Assembly: GCA_040772305.1 (NCBI GenBank) | Contig: JAXGYK010000001.1 | Coordinates: 1,302,001 to 1,366,000, forward strand | DNA: 64,000 nt | Direction: 5' to 3' | Source: Mesolinea sp040772305 | GTDB taxonomy: Bacteria > Chloroflexota > Anaerolineae > Anaerolineales > Anaerolineaceae | In this document: in pieces, positions 25,525 through 34,249 of the stretch | Layout of the letters: each line of letters starts with the position of its first letter | How positions within the stretch are numbered: position 1 is the first letter of the stretch | The notes under the pieces: generated by a model | The model's database searches: none | The model's input: only the letters and a program-made list of their open reading frames with translations | Told to the model about the DNA's origin: nothing | Position numbers and translations under genes: made by a program

Positions 25525-27879
25525 TTACCTGATTGCATCATTAACCGGTCCATCATAGTCCCCATAATCCAGGACTTCACGGCTGCCAGTTTGGGGGTCA
25601 GCCTCACCGATGATGCCCTGGTCGGCGAGATTATCCACAATTCTGGCTGCTCTTGTGTATCCAATGCGTAGCTTTTTCTGCAACATTGTTATTGAAGCAC
25701 GACCTTCTTTTCGGAAAATGGCGATTGCTTCCCGGGTAATGGGGTCTTCGTCCGGGTCACGCTCCAGCTCTTGCCAAAGGGGATCCTGTTGGGTGAGGGG
25801 CAAGGGATGGGCCGGCGCATGAAGTGCCGATTCCAAGGGTGTTCCTTCCTCGGGGGAGGGCTGAGCTGCCTGGGTGGTGCTGGACTGCATTCGCCAGAAA
25901 TCAGTAAGTTCGTTGATTTCTGTGTCCGAAACAAAAGTTCCCTGCAAGCGCACTGGCGCAGGGGCGTTTGGGGCTTGATAGAGCATGTCGCCTTTGCCCA
26001 GGAGGTGTTCTGCTCCTGGTTGGTCAAGGATGACGCGGCTGTCCACACCGCTGGCTACAGCAAATGCGATCCGGGCAGAGAAGTTTGCCTTGATTACACC
26101 GGTAAGAATATCGGTAGAGGGGCGTTGGGTTGCCAAAATGAGGTGAATACCCGTTGCTCTTGCCAGCTGAGCAAGCCTGGCGATGGAACGCTCTGTGTCA
26201 TCGGGTGCCAGCATCATCAGGTCGGCAAGTTCATCAATAACCATCACGATGTAGGGCAGTTTTTTAGCGCCTTGGGCTTCCTGAATGGCGTTATATCCGG
26301 GCAGGTCACGCACATGTGCTTTATTGAAAAGCTGGTAGCGCATATCCATTTGGCGCAGCATCCATTGCAGGGCGTTGACCACTTTTTCAGCATCCGTGAT
26401 GACGGGGGCAAGCAGATGTGGGATTCCATTGTATCCGGTGAGCTCAACGCGCTTGGGGTCAACTAATACCAGGCGCAGCTGATCAGGTGTGAGTGTGAGC
26501 AAAAAGGAGGCCAGAATGGCGTTGACGCAGACTGATTTTCCTGAACCGGTTGTTCCTGCAATCAGAAGGTGGGGCAGGGTTACCAAATCGGATGTGAAGG
26601 GGGCTCCGCTTACGTCTTTGCCTAAGGCAAAGCGGAGCTTGGAGCCTTTTTGGCGGAAGGCCGGTGATTCCACAATTTCGAGCAAGGATACCAGGGTCAG
26701 TTTTGAATTGGGAACCTCTACTCCAACATAGTCCTTGCCTGGTACCGGTGCCTGCATACGGATGCGGGGAGCTTTGAGAGCCAGTGAAAGGTCATCGGCA
26801 AGGCTTGTAATTTTATTGACACGCACCCGGGTTCGCCCGGAGCGAGATTCGATGAAATCTGGCTGTACGCCAAACATCGTTACTGTTGGACCGCGGCGGA
26901 TTTCAACAACATGTGCGGGAGTGCCAAATGAGCGCAGGGTTTCTTCAATAACACGGGCGCGGTCCTCATCACTTTCGCTGTCGATGGGTGCTTCCTGAAT
27001 CGGAGTGAGGATCTCTTCCGGGCGTGGCAGCTGCCAAAGGGGTACTGATGCATTGGGCTGTGTGCGTTCTGAAACGGGTTCAGGTGTTGCCACGGAGGGA
27101 GCAACTTGCTGAGGCGCTACTTGCTGGAGAGAGATCGGTGTTGAGGCGGGCTGTATAAGAGGCGTCTTTGGTGCTTGGATGTTTCTAACAGCTGATTCGC
27201 GGATTGCTGTTTCGGCTTTGGCCTGCTGCCGGACAAACCAGCGGGAAATTTCTAAAGTGAGTTTCGAGAGGGAAAGCCGTACCAAAAGGACCAGGGCTAC
27301 CAGAACCCAGGAAATAAGGATGAGTAATGCACCAACAGCACCCAAGCCACGCTCTAGCCAACCATAAAGAGCAGCACCCAGCGCGCCGCCGCCATTGCGG
27401 GTTTGCGGCAGAAGGGTGCTGAAGAACTGAAACCAGGTGACCAGATTAAGAAAAAGCAAAAAAACGCCGATAATGCGGGTAATGGAAATGGAAGGTACTC
27501 TATCGAATCGTGAAAGCAGAAACCAGGTTCCGGTAGCAATGAGCGCAAGCGGCAGGATGTAAGCCCCCCAACCGAACCAACGTGTTAATGTATCGCTGAG
27601 TGGCTGGGTAAAGGACCCACTGGTTGAGGTAAATAAGCTTAGTAAAAGCAGGAGGCCAAATACCAAAAGCACAATGCCTGTAATGCTGAATTTCTGCTGG
27701 GCAGAAAGCGGTTCACGCACTAAGGGGGCAGGAGCTGTTTTTGTACTTTGGCTGCTGCGGCGCTGCACTGGTTTGGGTTTTTGGACTCTGCGAGTGCTTG
27801 TGCGCGTACTGCGTTTTGCCGGAGTTCGGCGTGTTTGGGAACTGGTCCTTTGCGCTGGTTTTCTCGTTTTCGTAGCCAT
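25525..27879 (-). CDS. ftsK: DNA translocase FtsK/SpoIIIE
   Basis: A 784-residue septal DNA pump that clears and dimer-resolves chromosomes at division. After a basic, Arg/Thr-rich N-terminus, four transmembrane helices span about residues 60-190. A linker follows, then the RecA-like motor with Walker A LIAGTTGSGKSVCVNAILAS (about 430) and Walker B YIVMVIDELADLMM. The C-terminal winged-helix gamma domain (DPITREAIAIFRKEGRASI onward) reads the KOPS-type polarity sequences. The ATG at 27879 is preferred to an upstream GTG at 27909 because a TATAAT (27893-27898, minus) lies between them. Confidence 0.96.
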   Translation of the reverse strand: MATKTRKPAQRTSSQTRRTPAKRSTRTSTRRVQKPKPVQRRSSQSTKTAPAPLVREPLSAQQKFSITGIVLLVFGLLLLLSLFTSTSGSFTQPLSDTLTRWFGWGAYILPLALIATGTWFLLSRFDRVPSISITRIIGVFLLFLNLVTWFQFFSTLLPQTRNGGGALGAALYGWLERGLGAVGALLILISWVLVALVLLVRLSLSKLTLEISRWFVRQQAKAETAIRESAVRNIQAPKTPLIQPASTPISLQQVAPQQVAPSVATPEPVSERTQPNASVPLWQLPRPEEILTPIQEAPIDSESDEDRARVIEETLRSFGTPAHVVEIRRGPTVTMFGVQPDFIESRSGRTRVRVNKITSLADDLSLALKAPRIRMQAPVPGKDYVGVEVPNSKLTLVSLLEIVESPAFRQKGSKLRFALGKDVSGAPFTSDLVTLPHLLIAGTTGSGKSVCVNAILASFLLTLTPDQLRLVLVDPKRVELTGYNGIPHLLAPVITDAEKVVNALQWMLRQMDMRYQLFNKAHVRDLPGYNAIQEAQGAKKLPYIVMVIDELADLMMLAPDDTERSIARLAQLARATGIHLILATQRPSTDILTGVIKANFSARIAFAVASGVDSRVILDQPGAEHLLGKGDMLYQAPNAPAPVRLQGTFVSDTEINELTDFWRMQSSTTQAAQPSPEEGTPLESALHAPAHPLPLTQQDPLWQELERDPDEDPITREAIAIFRKEGRASITMLQKKLRIGYTRAARIVDNLADQGIIGEADPQTGSREVLDYGDYDGPVNDAIR

Positions 27880-28031
27880 TTTCTGTGTGCGGATTATAGC
27901 ATGGAGCACTTAAACAACGGAATGCGGTCTTTAGACTGGTGTGTGGGGCATGAGAAAACCGTGTAAGCTTCAATAGCCCAACCTTGTTAGGCATTTGTTT
28001 TATACTTGTGCATTATATTTGTGCAGAGTTC

Positions 28032-28059
28032 TTGCGCAGGATTTCAAATCTGATATAAT
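28032..28059 (+). promoter_or_regulatory. Promoter of rho
   Basis: TTGCGC (28032-28037) and TATAAT (28054-28059) are spaced by 16 bases, giving a start near 28066 and a leader of about 155 bases before rho. This accounts for most of the 340-base gap between ftsK and rho. Confidence 0.6.
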
Positions 28060-28157
28060 GCAGTTATACGGACTAAGACAGTCTGCCCATTGGGCAATCC
28101 CACTTCGCTTTATGTATGTGATTACAAAAACCTTTACTATGGAAAGAACCTGCTGAG

Positions 28158-28179
28158 ACAACGGTAGTTTAACCGTTGT
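28158..28179 (+). promoter_or_regulatory. Hairpin in the rho leader
   Basis: A perfect 8-base-pair stem ACAACGGT/ACCGTTGT with a 6-base loop lies 44 bases before the rho start and is not followed by a T-run. A smaller GCCC/GGGC hairpin lies at 28086-28096. Because rho is autoregulated in other bacteria, a structured leader may take part in attenuation (inference). Confidence 0.5.
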
Positions 28180-28222
28180 GAACTGGCACTTTAAGAAACT
28201 GCCTGACTTAAGAGGGTAATGA

Positions 28223-29494
28223 ATGGACATTTTTGAACTTGACAAAAAATCATTAAAACAACTAAGGAAAATTGCCGATGATCTTAACTTCCCTAAACCA
28301 AATTGGTTAAAGAGGGAAGCCATGATTGCCAAAATCGCTCAAATTTTAGGCGAACAGGAAGGCCTTGAAGTTCGGGGCGGCGTTTTGGAGATTATGAACG
28401 AAGGCATTGGCTTTTTACGCAGTAATTATCGCGTTGGCCCAGAAGATGTGTATGTTTCGCAGGCACAACTGCGCCGTTATGAGCTGCGCAGCGGGGACTT
28501 GGTGATTGGCCAGGTGCGCCCTCCCCGCGAGTCGGAACGGCATTATGGTTTGATGAAGGTTGAATCGATTAATGGGTTGACGCCCGATGAGTCACGGCGA
28601 AGGCCAAAATTTGAAGCGCTAACGCCAATCTTTCCCGACAAACTGCTTAATTTAGAGCACGATCCAAAAAACCTCAGCACCAGGCTGATTAACCTGATTG
28701 CTCCGGTTGGCGCGGGTCAGCGCGCGATGATTGTTTCGCCGCCAAAGGCCGGTAAAACATCAATTTTGAAAGACATTGCCAATGCCGTAACGTTGAACCA
28801 TCCCGAAGTGCGCCAGATAATGTCGCTGATTGGAGAACGTCCGGAAGAAGTAACGGATATGGACCGCAGTGTGGATGCCGAAGTAATTGCCAGTACCTTT
28901 GATGAACCGGTAACTGCACATGTGCGCATGGCTGAAATTGGTTTGGACCGGGCCAAACGTCTGGTCGAAAACGGTATGCATGTTGTGATTTTGATGGATA
29001 GTCTTACCCGCCTGGCTCGGGCCTATAACATGGTGGTAAACCCCAGTGGGCGTACATTGAGCGGTGGAATGGACCCCAGTGCGCTATACCCTCCTAAACG
29101 GTTCTTTGGTGCAGCCCGCAATATGGAAAATGGCGGCAGCCTTACGATTGTGGCTACTGCTTTGGTGGATACCGGTTCGCGCCTGGATGATGTAGTATAC
29201 GAGGAGTTTAAAGGCACAGGTAATATGGAATTACACCTCTCCCGTCGCCTGCAGGAACGACGCATCTTCCCGGCAATTGATATCGAGCGCTCGTCGACAC
29301 GGCGAGAAGACCTTTTGGTGCCACCGGATATGCTCCAACGCATCTGGTTAATGCGCCGTATGTACCTGCAGATGGTAGGCAATCCGCCTCAGGGAGCAGG
29401 TATGGATACCGCAGTAGCAACAGAGGCTATTTTGCAGCGTATGGAGAAGACGAAAACGAACATTGAATTCCTCGAAAACCTGGCAGATATGTAG
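28223..29494 (+). CDS. rho: Transcription termination factor Rho
   Basis: Rho is a hexameric RNA-dependent ATPase that ends transcription at C-rich, poorly translated RNA. At 423 residues it lacks the long N-terminal insertion seen in many high-GC species. Domains: N-terminal helical domain (residues 1-45), cold-shock-like RNA-binding domain (GGVLEIMNEGIGFLRS, about 53-120), and RecA-type motor with Walker A SPPKAGKTSIL (about 177) and Walker B VVILMDSLTRLARAYN (about 253). The Q-loop GGSLTIVATALVDTGSRLDD is intact. AGAGGG lies 7 bases before the ATG. Confidence 0.97.
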   Translation: MDIFELDKKSLKQLRKIADDLNFPKPNWLKREAMIAKIAQILGEQEGLEVRGGVLEIMNEGIGFLRSNYRVGPEDVYVSQAQLRRYELRSGDLVIGQVRPPRESERHYGLMKVESINGLTPDESRRRPKFEALTPIFPDKLLNLEHDPKNLSTRLINLIAPVGAGQRAMIVSPPKAGKTSILKDIANAVTLNHPEVRQIMSLIGERPEEVTDMDRSVDAEVIASTFDEPVTAHVRMAEIGLDRAKRLVENGMHVVILMDSLTRLARAYNMVVNPSGRTLSGGMDPSALYPPKRFFGAARNMENGGSLTIVATALVDTGSRLDDVVYEEFKGTGNMELHLSRRLQERRIFPAIDIERSSTRREDLLVPPDMLQRIWLMRRMYLQMVGNPPQGAGMDTAVATEAILQRMEKTKTNIEFLENLADM

Positions 29495-29520
29495 GGGTAC
29501 AATCTAGCAAAGGTATAAAG

Positions 29521-30684
29521 ATGCTTAAAGATAATACGACGAAAGCTGGCAGCACTGCGCGGCGAAGTTATATGTGGCTTGCCTGGCTGGGGACGGCATT
29601 GATTGTTGCCGGTCTGGCTTCTTTTTTGATTTGGCAGCCGCAAATTGCCAAGAGTATGGCGATGAACTATCCAACGGTGAAAACGCCGGAGTATACGGTG
29701 CCTGAAAACCTGGACGAAGGTGTAATGGCAAGTTTGCCCGATTATAAGCCTGCAGCAACCGAACCCGCACTGATTCGCGAGCCGGCAACTCATACCGAAA
29801 TCAGAACCCAGGTGCGCACACAGCCGATTGAATATATTGTTCAGGAAGGCGATACACCTTGGCAAATTGTAGAAAGCTTTTACGCGGATTTTATTTCTGA
29901 ACCTGCAGATGTTTTTCGGTACCTCTATTCGGTATATAACAATAATCCTTTTTTGCAGGACAACTCGCAGAATTTAAAGCCCGGGCAAACCTTGCTCTTA
30001 CCCCCGGTGCCAGGTATTTGGTACAAATGGACCCGCAGCGATACCGTGCAGAGCGTTTCAGAGCGCTTTAGCCCATATATGTGGGATCCTACTGTGCCGG
30101 AGGGCTTCCATGTGAATCCGGATGATATTGTTAATTTCATTGGTAACAATATTGACCCGAATAACCCTCAAATAGCTTCGGGAACCTACGTGATGATACC
30201 GGGTGGCGCAAAGCCTTTAGTTGTGGTTTCGCTGGCCTCGGCGGTGAGTACCACTGGCATGAAGCGCAGCCCCTTTAATGGCCCTGGTGCTTGTGATTTT
30301 AACCAGATTGCTTTTGGGACCGGAAGTTTCATCTGGCCTTCAGCAGTACACTTTATTTCTGGTACCCGTTTTATGCCTGGGCATTGGGGGATTGACTTGG
30401 GCTCGGGTTTAGGATCGCCAATCTTTGCCTCGGATGGCGGTACGGTCAGTTATGCAGGCTGGCTGGATGGCGGATACGGGAACCTGGTTGTGATTGACCA
30501 TGGCAATGGCTATTCAACGCTTTATGAACACCTTTCCTCCTTTAATGTGCGTTGCGGACAGGCTGTAAGCCAGGGGGAGATGATTGGGGGCGCGGGCAGC
30601 ACCGGAAACAGCACTGGGCCGCATCTCCATTTTGAGATCCAAAGCGGCAGCGGGCATATTGACCCGCTTAGTGTGCTGCCTTGA
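29521..30684 (+). CDS. M23 endopeptidase with LysM domain
   Basis: A 387-residue membrane-anchored murein hydrolase or activator. An N-terminal transmembrane helix (about residues 20-38) is followed by a LysM domain (IEYIVQEGDTPWQIVESF... to LKPGQTLLLPP, about 102-163), a linker with a second LysM-like stretch, then a C-terminal LytM/M23 domain. The zinc and catalytic residues are present: HWGIDLG (H and D, about 291-297), YEHLSS and PHLHFEIQ (HxH, about 368-375). AAAGG lies 7 bases before the ATG. It is separated from rho by 26 bases and is probably co-transcribed with it. Confidence 0.9.
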   Translation: MLKDNTTKAGSTARRSYMWLAWLGTALIVAGLASFLIWQPQIAKSMAMNYPTVKTPEYTVPENLDEGVMASLPDYKPAATEPALIREPATHTEIRTQVRTQPIEYIVQEGDTPWQIVESFYADFISEPADVFRYLYSVYNNNPFLQDNSQNLKPGQTLLLPPVPGIWYKWTRSDTVQSVSERFSPYMWDPTVPEGFHVNPDDIVNFIGNNIDPNNPQIASGTYVMIPGGAKPLVVVSLASAVSTTGMKRSPFNGPGACDFNQIAFGTGSFIWPSAVHFISGTRFMPGHWGIDLGSGLGSPIFASDGGTVSYAGWLDGGYGNLVVIDHGNGYSTLYEHLSSFNVRCGQAVSQGEMIGGAGSTGNSTGPHLHFEIQSGSGHIDPLSVLP

Positions 30685-30696
30685 GGAGCACCATGC

Positions 30697-30702
30697 TATA
30701 AT
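30697..30702 (+). promoter_or_regulatory. -10 element of tRNA-Arg
   Basis: TATAAT ends 9 bases before the first base of the mature tRNA, the normal arrangement for a directly transcribed tRNA gene. Confidence 0.6.
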
Positions 30703-30711
30703 TGCGCGATA

Positions 30712-30784
30712 GCCCCAGTGGCTCAATGGACAGAGCGAGGCACTCCTAACGCCTAGGCTGGGGGTTCGATTCCCTCCTGGGGCA
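30712..30784 (+). tRNA. tRNA-Arg (anticodon CCT)
   Basis: A 73-base cloverleaf: acceptor GCCCCAG/CTGGGGC with discriminator A, D-stem GCTC/GAGC, anticodon loop CTCCTAA reading AGG codons, and T-arm with loop TTCGATT. CCA is not encoded. A rho-independent terminator follows within 15 bases. Confidence 0.96.
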
Positions 30785-30796
30785 TCTGCAGTTTTG

Positions 30797-30823
30797 AACA
30801 CATCCTTTTGGATGTGTTTTTTT
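30797..30823 (+). terminator. Rho-independent terminator after tRNA-Arg
   Basis: A 9-base-pair stem AACACATCC/GGATGTGTT around a TTTT loop runs into a stretch of seven T residues. Confidence 0.92.
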
Positions 30824-30924
30824 ATCTTCTACGGACGGGGTCGGATTTACTCGGAATAGAAAAATCTGCTCAGCATTATAGGGGGGGTGCGAATTCTTCG
30901 CTTAAATAAAATTAAAAGAGAGAT

Positions 30925-31311
30925 CTAGTCATCGCTGTATTTGTCAGAATCAAGGTCAGCGTCAGTTGAGAGAATATCCTCATCGCGTCCATTGAGGCGT
31001 ACCCAAAGTACCAGCACTTCACCATCAGGAGTTGTGGCGGCTTTGGCGGCCAAAATGAGGGCTTCTTTGTGCAGACCGATACGGTCTTTAAAGACCAGAA
31101 ACATGCTTTGGTGCTGCTCCCAGGCAAGGCGGCAGCGCTCCAGCAAAGTTTCCGCGTTAAAAGTACGCAAAACCGTGAGAGCTACATCGAAAAGGTAAGG
31201 GCTTTCCAGACTGCCTGCCATCCAAGCCAGGCCGCCATATGCCTGTGACGCAGAAGAAATGCGCTCGAAAGTGGGGGTAGGGCCCTCAATGATCGTGATC
31301 TGGTTATTCAT
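30925..31311 (-). CDS. Conserved hypothetical protein
   Basis: A 128-residue soluble protein without a recognised domain. It is mainly helical in appearance (ERISSASQAYGGLAWMAG, LFDVALTVLRTFNAETLLER) with a beta-like phrase GEVLVLWVRLNG, and ends with an acidic tail of seven Asp among the last sixteen residues. The ATG at 31311 has no Shine-Dalgarno; a TATCAT lies 10 bases upstream on the minus strand, so the transcript leader would be very short. No functional clue from neighbours (a ZIP transporter lies upstream on the same strand). Confidence 0.6.
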   Translation of the reverse strand: MNNQITIIEGPTPTFERISSASQAYGGLAWMAGSLESPYLFDVALTVLRTFNAETLLERCRLAWEQHQSMFLVFKDRIGLHKEALILAAKAATTPDGEVLVLWVRLNGRDEDILSTDADLDSDKYSDD

Positions 31312-31372
31312 GTTAACCGGTATGATACCATAGCCCGGAGCTTGTTTGCCCGGGCAAATGTGGCCAGGGATC

Positions 31373-32233
31373 CTAAACGCCCAAGACTCCGGAAAGGATG
31401 AACACAAAGATGGAGCCTACGATAATCCCGCCGGCAACGTAGTGTTGGTGGCCGTGTTCACGCGCAGCCGGGATGAGCTCATCCAGGGTAATAAACACCA
31501 TTACACCCCCGGCGAAAGCCAGAGCCCCGGGAACCAGTTGCCGGAACTGTTCCAAGAAGAGACTGGATAATACGGCGCCAATTGGTTCTGCCAAGCCAGA
31601 AAGAAAGGCTACCCGCAAGGCATCGCTGCGGCAGACACCAGCCTTGCAGAGTGGCAAAGTGGTTGCAATACCTTCGGGGATGTTGTGAAGCATGATTGCC
31701 AGGGCAATAAAGAGACCAAAGCGGGGATTGTGCATATAGCCGGCACCCACTGCAATACCCTCGGGCAGGTTGTGCAAAGCGATTCCGATGGCTAACAAGA
31801 GGCCAGTGCGGACCAGTTTATGATCGACGTCGGGGCTGTTCCACCGGCGGCGGTTTTTATGGTGCCTGAGCTTGCGCTCCTGATTGTCGCAGCGTAGGTC
31901 GGAAGTTTGGCTGCTGGTTTTTAGCGCGGGGTGATGCACCTCAGTTTCACCAAAGCGAATGTGCGGTGCCATGGTGTCTAATAAAAACATGAAAGTTGCC
32001 CCCAATGCAAAGCCAATTGTTGCCACCCAGGGACCAGCAAGATCCCAGGCTTCGTTTACAAGGTCTAAAAATGAAAGGCAAATCATTACACCAGAGGTTA
32101 AACCCATAAGGAAGCCGTATGTACGGCGGCCAGGCCGACGAATAACGGCCAAGAGCCCTCCTAATCCGGTTCCCAGGCTGGCTACAAAACTAAGCAGAAA
32201 AACATTGACAATGGGTGGTAAATTCGTGATCAC
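31373..32233 (-). CDS. ZIP family metal transporter
   Basis: A roughly 286-residue membrane protein with about eight hydrophobic segments. Metal-site helices read GIALHNLPEGIAVGAG (about residues 148-163) and MLHNIPEGIATTLPL (about 180-194), the classic HNxPEG motifs. A charged His/Arg-rich cytoplasmic loop (EVHHPALKT... RHHKNRRRW, about 97-135) precedes them. ZIP proteins import Zn2+, Fe2+ or Mn2+. A GTG start at 32233 is proposed, with TATACT (32243-32248, minus) just upstream; other starts cannot be excluded. It follows the His-rich NifX-like gene on the same strand by 7 bases. Confidence 0.85.
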   Translation of the reverse strand: MITNLPPIVNVFLLSFVASLGTGLGGLLAVIRRPGRRTYGFLMGLTSGVMICLSFLDLVNEAWDLAGPWVATIGFALGATFMFLLDTMAPHIRFGETEVHHPALKTSSQTSDLRCDNQERKLRHHKNRRRWNSPDVDHKLVRTGLLLAIGIALHNLPEGIAVGAGYMHNPRFGLFIALAIMLHNIPEGIATTLPLCKAGVCRSDALRVAFLSGLAEPIGAVLSSLFLEQFRQLVPGALAFAGGVMVFITLDELIPAAREHGHQHYVAGGIIVGSIFVFILSGVLGV

Positions 32234-32240
32234 AATATTC

Positions 32241-32633
32241 CTAGTATAGTTTATTAAGCTGATTCTGCAGGCTGCCATCGAGGCAGGTGTTTACAACCAC
32301 GGTGATAGCAAGGTTCTCGGTGAAGGTGGGCTTGATGCCCGGACACTCAAGGCTCAGGTAAGCATCCCGTCCCATGCCTGCGCTGATTAATCTTTCGCAA
32401 TCCTGGATAGCGGATGCTATGCCTATCTGGCATGGATGGGCAGGGGTCGGATTGGTATGGCCATGGGTGTGTTCATGCCTGGCAGCTAAAGTACTGTGAT
32501 GATGGTAAGGCTTCTTGTGGCGCTCGTTGGTAGCTATGCGGCCTGGTTCCGACGTGAATACAAGATAACAGCTGGCGCGGCCAAAATCTCGATTTTCTGT
32601 TTTTTCATCACCTGCTGTGATTGCAAACTTCAT
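32241..32633 (-). CDS. NifX/NifB-type cofactor-binding domain protein, histidine-rich
   Basis: A 130-residue protein. The N-terminus MKFAITAGDEKTENRDFGRA with CYLVFTSEPG, and the C-terminal half AGMGRDAYLSLECPGIKP, fit the dinitrogenase iron-molybdenum cofactor biosynthesis fold (RNase H-like, NifX/NafY/NifB C-terminal). Between them (about residues 40-68) is a histidine-rich insert with KPYHHHS and HEHTHGH, 8 His in 28 residues, suited to binding Zn, Ni or Co. It lies 7 bases upstream of the ZIP gene, so a metal buffer or chaperone role for the imported ion is a reasonable inference. No nitrogenase genes are present. Confidence 0.68.
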   Translation of the reverse strand: MKFAITAGDEKTENRDFGRASCYLVFTSEPGRIATNERHKKPYHHHSTLAARHEHTHGHTNPTPAHPCQIGIASAIQDCERLISAGMGRDAYLSLECPGIKPTFTENLAITVVVNTCLDGSLQNQLNKLY

Positions 32634-32957
32634 TTGACGCCTATGACTCCTTAATTCCGTAATAATTTTATACGCTCAACGTTTATGTCTTGGGCAGAAC
32701 TGGCAAGTTTGAAATCTACCATGATCTGCGCTGCTAAGGATATTCATCTTTTAGTCCGCCGCGTTGCGCCAGGGCCGATAAAGAAAGACCTCTGTTTTGG
32801 CGGAGGATCTGCAAGCGTTCGCCTAACTGTGCTTTTAGCAAGGTTATTTGAGGATTTGATTGCCTCAGTAAAATCACTTTCTTTAGGTCCGCAACCCGAA
32901 ATTATAGTCGTTCACCTAGGTAATACAAGGTAAAACCGACAAAATGGTTATAAAAGC
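32634..32957. other. Intergenic stretch without a convincing gene
   Basis: About 320 bases between the NifX-like gene and a terminator. On the minus strand TATAAAAT precedes an AAGGAG before the NifX-like start and may be its promoter. A plus-strand reading frame at 32685-32933 (82 residues) lacks a ribosome site and recognisable motifs. Confidence 0.5.
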
Positions 32958-32982
32958 AAACAGCAGCCCCAAGCTGCTGTTT
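32958..32982 (-). terminator. Rho-independent terminator
   Basis: A 10-base-pair stem AAACAGCAGC/GCTGCTGTTT with a 5-base loop. On the minus strand it is followed by GCTTTT and would end the secreted three-repeat gene; on the plus strand TATTTT follows, so it may work both ways. Confidence 0.75.
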
Positions 32983-33009
32983 ATTTTAAGGTTTAGTAAA
33001 CAGGTTTAG

Positions 33010-34071
33010 CTACTTTGTGCTATTGTTCCAGAACCAATTATAAGAGTAGTAACCATCTACGCTATCCATACGGATCGAAATCATCAGGTTATTAGCAAGT
33101 TCCTCAGGGATCTCAAAACTGGTTTCAAAGACACCGCTGGAGTCACTTGTAAACTTTGCCACCTGAATGCCATTAATTGCTCGCGTCCACATTTGACCCA
33201 TGCGCACGAGAAACTCTTTATCAGCAGGAAAGTCGCGGCCTTTAAGGCTAACGGTTTTGCCGGCTTCTACTGCGCTGATCTCGATTACGGGAATCTTCAC
33301 AACTGCAGGAGCAGCCACAGCGGCAGTGGCAGCCGAAGAGGTAGCAGAGGATTCAGCAGTGGCCCCTTTATTGGGGAACCAGTTATAAGCAAACCAGCCA
33401 TAGGTGCCTTCCACGCGGATAGACAGGGCATCTTCTTCCTTTAGTTTCTCAGGAATACTGAAAGTAGCCTCAAAAGCGCCACCATCGGCCGAATTAAACT
33501 TGCCCACTTCAATTCCCTTGACACCCTTGGTATCGCTTAGGCCTATCATGGCAGTAAAGTCGATATTTTTCGGGAAGTTAGAAGTGGATATGGTTACCGT
33601 CTTGCCAGGATCGACGCTTTTAATGTTAAAAATCGGCACAATTTTACCGGGTTTAAGTGTGGTGGTGCTGGTACCTGCAGGTACTTGCTTCCCATCTGGC
33701 GCTGTTCCTGAAGGGTCGTTGATAAAGGTGTTGAAGGTCCACCATCCACCACGGCCTTCAAAACGTACCACAATTTCTTTGCGGCCGCGCAAGGCTTCCG
33801 GGATATCCAGTTTGAGGGCAAAACTGCCACCCTTTTCTGAATTGAACTTAGCCACCTCAATGCCTTTGATCCCCTTGGTTCCAACTTCGCCCATCATAGC
33901 GATGAAGTCCACATTTGCAGGGAAAGTCTTAGTGACAATTTCAACGGTTTGGTCGGTTTCCACATTCGAGAATGTAAAGCTCAGGTAGGCGCTTTGTACC
34001 GGAACGCTAAAACCGAGCGGCAGCAGAATGCTGGCAATGACGATCAGGATAAAGATTGCTTTACGTTTCAT
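33010..34071 (-). CDS. Secreted protein with three tandem beta-rich repeats
   Basis: A 353-residue exported protein with a clear signal peptide (KRKAIFILIVIASILLPLGFS, residues 2-22). It contains three homologous units of about 90-95 residues (about 28-125, 145-237, 262-352). Each has the pattern F(P)xxxDFxxMxG.....GIxGIxVxKFNSxxGGxFxxxxxIPExL....xIxxxxxGxYxYNWF. Each unit ends in an aromatic cluster (WWTFNTF, WFAYNWF, YYSYNWF). An Ala/Ser-rich linker joins units 2 and 3. AAGGAG precedes the ATG by 6 bases. The unit looks like a beta-sandwich adhesion or scaffold domain; I do not recognise a characterised family. It is monocistronic, with a strong terminator. Confidence 0.7.
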   Translation of the reverse strand: MKRKAIFILIVIASILLPLGFSVPVQSAYLSFTFSNVETDQTVEIVTKTFPANVDFIAMMGEVGTKGIKGIEVAKFNSEKGGSFALKLDIPEALRGRKEIVVRFEGRGGWWTFNTFINDPSGTAPDGKQVPAGTSTTTLKPGKIVPIFNIKSVDPGKTVTISTSNFPKNIDFTAMIGLSDTKGVKGIEVGKFNSADGGAFEATFSIPEKLKEEDALSIRVEGTYGWFAYNWFPNKGATAESSATSSAATAAVAAPAVVKIPVIEISAVEAGKTVSLKGRDFPADKEFLVRMGQMWTRAINGIQVAKFTSDSSGVFETSFEIPEELANNLMISIRMDSVDGYYSYNWFWNNSTK

Positions 34072-34237
34072 AGATCTCCTTCAAACTCCGACGCTGACCC
34101 AAGCGATGAAGAGTTGTGGCGAAAAGTCTCACATTTGACTGTGCAATTTATATGCCAAAAACCAATAATCATTGTCTGTATCGAGGAAAATTGTCTTTCG
34201 GGGTGCTTTGGCCTGTTTTCACCATGCACCAAAACGT

Positions 34238-34243
34238 TATAAT
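34238..34243 (+). promoter_or_regulatory. -10 element giving a leaderless GTG start
   Basis: TATAAT ends exactly 6 bases before the GTG at 34250, with no Shine-Dalgarno. TTTTCA 16 bases upstream of the hexamer may act as -35. Confidence 0.55.
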
Positions 34244-34249
34244 GGCTTG

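Noticed and set aside
32685..32933. Plus-strand 82-residue reading frame
   Set aside because: No ribosome site, no recognisable motif, and it lies in an intergenic stretch with promoter-like sequence for the opposite strand.
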